Part shown: in pieces, positions 54,853-57,800 of the stretch
How the letters are laid out: each line of letters begins with the position of its first letter
Numbering within the stretch: position 1 is the stretch's first letter
DNA from: Sipunculus nudus
Taxonomy: Eukaryota > Annelida > Sipuncula > Golfingiida > Sipunculidae
Reading direction: 5' to 3'
NCBI GenBank assembly: GCA_026874595.1
Contig: CM049311.1
Location: forward strand, 76,770,453 to 76,834,452
Length of the DNA: 64,000 nt
Made by a program: the position numbers and the translations under genes
The notes under the pieces: model-generated
Told to the model about the DNA's origin: nothing
Database searches by the model: none
The model's input: only the letters and a program-made list of their open reading frames with translations

Positions 54853-57800
54853 AAGATCAAGAGAAAGAGAGAGACAGTAAGAGAATATATGTATGTGTAT
54901 GAACCCTATATTTAGAACATTGTTTAAACAAATATCATTTTAGATTATTATAGGAATTTTTACAGTTATAAATAAAACAAATTTCATGTTTTTCTAAGTT
55001 ACATTTTGATCTCTTCTTACAGATATAAGAACATTTAAACAGTTTATATATTGGTTCATTTCCCTACAGGTGTAAAGATATTTTGTATAATGTCTTATTT
55101 ACTTTTAAAATACAAAGAGATCCACATAAATGTTTCACTGAAATGAAGGAAGTCACTGTACCTTGCTGAGGGATAACTTGAAACAAGGCATTAAGAGCTG
55201 ACATCTGGTGTTTAGATATGGTACTCTGTTCACTGAGCAAGTTAAACAGCGCAGGGCCTGCCGTCTGGTACAGGTTGTTGACAACAACTGGATCTGTGCG
55301 TCCTTAATGAATACAGATAGTTGTGTTAGTCCTGTGTTAGTTTATTCTCATTGTGTACAATAAAAGTACGGATATTGACAGCTTTTTTCATAGATTCATT
55401 TGTTTTCAGAAACTTCAAAGTTATGATAAGGTTTCTTCAAATCTTCTAATGAAAAAAGTTCTTGAAAAGCGACCTTCCCTCTCACAGACTGATCCACCTG
55501 CTGTTACATGAATTATACAAATTATGCCCCAAATGAAACAAGTGTGTTACTATTTTTAGATCAATGGTCTAAGAATGCCTGAATACCATAGGGAATCTGA
55601 CCGGTCATACAAAGGCTTGTAAACTTGTTATGTTTCTGGTGCATGTGTCATTGTTCAAAAAGCATGTGAAATTTTTGGCTGATGTGTACTGTACACTTTT
55701 GTAATGCTAGACTGGCTGCTATGATTCTGATCCATTATGTGCAAGCTATTTAAATATTTGTGAAATAGCTGGCAGAACTGCCAGATAAAGCCAGGTCTCT
55801 TCGAAGATAGCCAGGCTTATATATTGTATTGATGAATAACAATAAATACTGCTATACTGCAAATATGTACTACCAGGAACAGTATATGTAGTTATAAAAT
55901 ACAATCTGAAACCCTTTTTATATTTCCACTTGCATTAAATGGGATGCCTTTCAATTTAAAAAAAAAATATGAAAACAAGGCCTACAGGCCTAATGTGAAC
56001 CAGTGCATTGGGAAATACACCAGGTATAATGCTTCAATGCTGGACCATTACTTTTCATGTATATGAACAATGCAAGTACTAGCTATTTTGAATATGAAAC
56101 AATTACACAAAGATCACTGCTGAAATTCTGGCATGGGTGCACACAACACAAAAATGATTGTAGCCGACACCACCAGTCTTGTATACAACAAAGCTATCAG
56201 AGATATATACATATGCCAAATTTCAGACTGATATATCAAACCCCTCCTGAGAAAATACAGGGACACAAACTGTCCAAAATCATTGTAGGTGGTGACACCT
56301 GTCTTGTGAGCGAGAAAGCCATCAAAGACTCATAGACAGGTCATTATATTAGGCCAATACATCAAACTTACCTTGAGTCTGATGCATGGGGCTGACCAGG
56401 CTTAGATGAGAAAGGCAGTTGCCCCGATGAACTGTGACAAATTGCTTGCTCAGGCTACTGCACTGAGTGAACTCATGACCTGCACCTGGCTAGACTGAGT
56501 AAACTTTTGACCTGTACCTGGCTGCACTGAGTGAACTCTTGACCTGTTGCATAATCTGACACAGTTGGCAGTCTGCCAAAGCTATAAATAGATCCAGGCT
56601 GAACTTTGGTGCCAAATCTGATGCAGTGGGCAGTCTACCACTGCTATAAATAGAATGAAGCTACTGCACAGAGTGAACTCCTGACCTATACCTGGCTGCA
56701 CTGAGTGAACTCTTGACCTGTTGTCTAATCTGAAATAGTAGCCACACCATTGCATAAGCTCTCAGATTGACTCCACATGCAGCCCTGAGGGGCATGACAC
56801 ACATGAGGTGATCACATGTTACTCATGAGTTGATCACATGCTACCTATGAGGTTATCACATGGTGCCCATGAGGTGTTCACATGTCACCCATGAGGTGAT
56901 CACATGCCTTGTGCTTGGCTGACTGATTGAACTCTTGACCTATATCTGGCTGCACTGAATGAACTCTTGATCTGTTGCCAAATCTGAAACAGTTGGCAGT
57001 TTCTCAACCTATTTAAAATTACAGACACAATCATGGCCTGTTGGTAAATCTGTTTACACATACTGACAGACTTTGGCTAAAATACTTTTTAATCTTTTAT
57101 ATCATACTTGAACCATTCGAACAAACTTGTAAGATATGATATAAAAGATTATTTCTGTGAAATACTGAACAATTTGGCTTGACCGTTTCGTCAGAGAAGA
57201 TTTTTAAAGGTGCAACTCAGCCAAAAATCACCGAACTTAAACCATTCGAACAAACTTGAGAGAGATTGTTCCAGGGATCATTTCTGTGAAATATTGGACA
57301 ATTTGGCTGAACATTTTCGGAGAAGAAGATTTTTAAAGCTTTTTTAGCTTTTTCCCTATAAAACCTAAGAAAATGCAGTTAGCCAAAAAAAAAGCAAAAT
57401 CCGATAGAGTTTTTCAGATGACTAATTTTTTGCATAAAATTTCGTGATGCTAACTCTTGCCGTTTTCAAGTTAGTATGGGTTAATGTACAGACGCTGGAC
57501 ACCGGACGCCGCCACACCATCGCATAAGCTCACAGGTTCGCTAACAATACTCATAATCATTTTAAACTTCAATATGTTCTTAAATAATTAAATTGAATGA
57601 AAACATTCCAATAAAAAACTGTGTCTGAGGATACATTACCCTTCAATGACAGGTAGTCTGTCATCATTGGCATCAGTTTGGTCAAGTTTTTCTTCAGTCG
57701 ACTGGGATGCTGCTGTACCCAGGTTTCAAACCATTTCTGACATGCTGGACTTGTCCTCATGCTTAAACTTATAAAGTCAAGTTTTTCTGGAACAGCCCCT

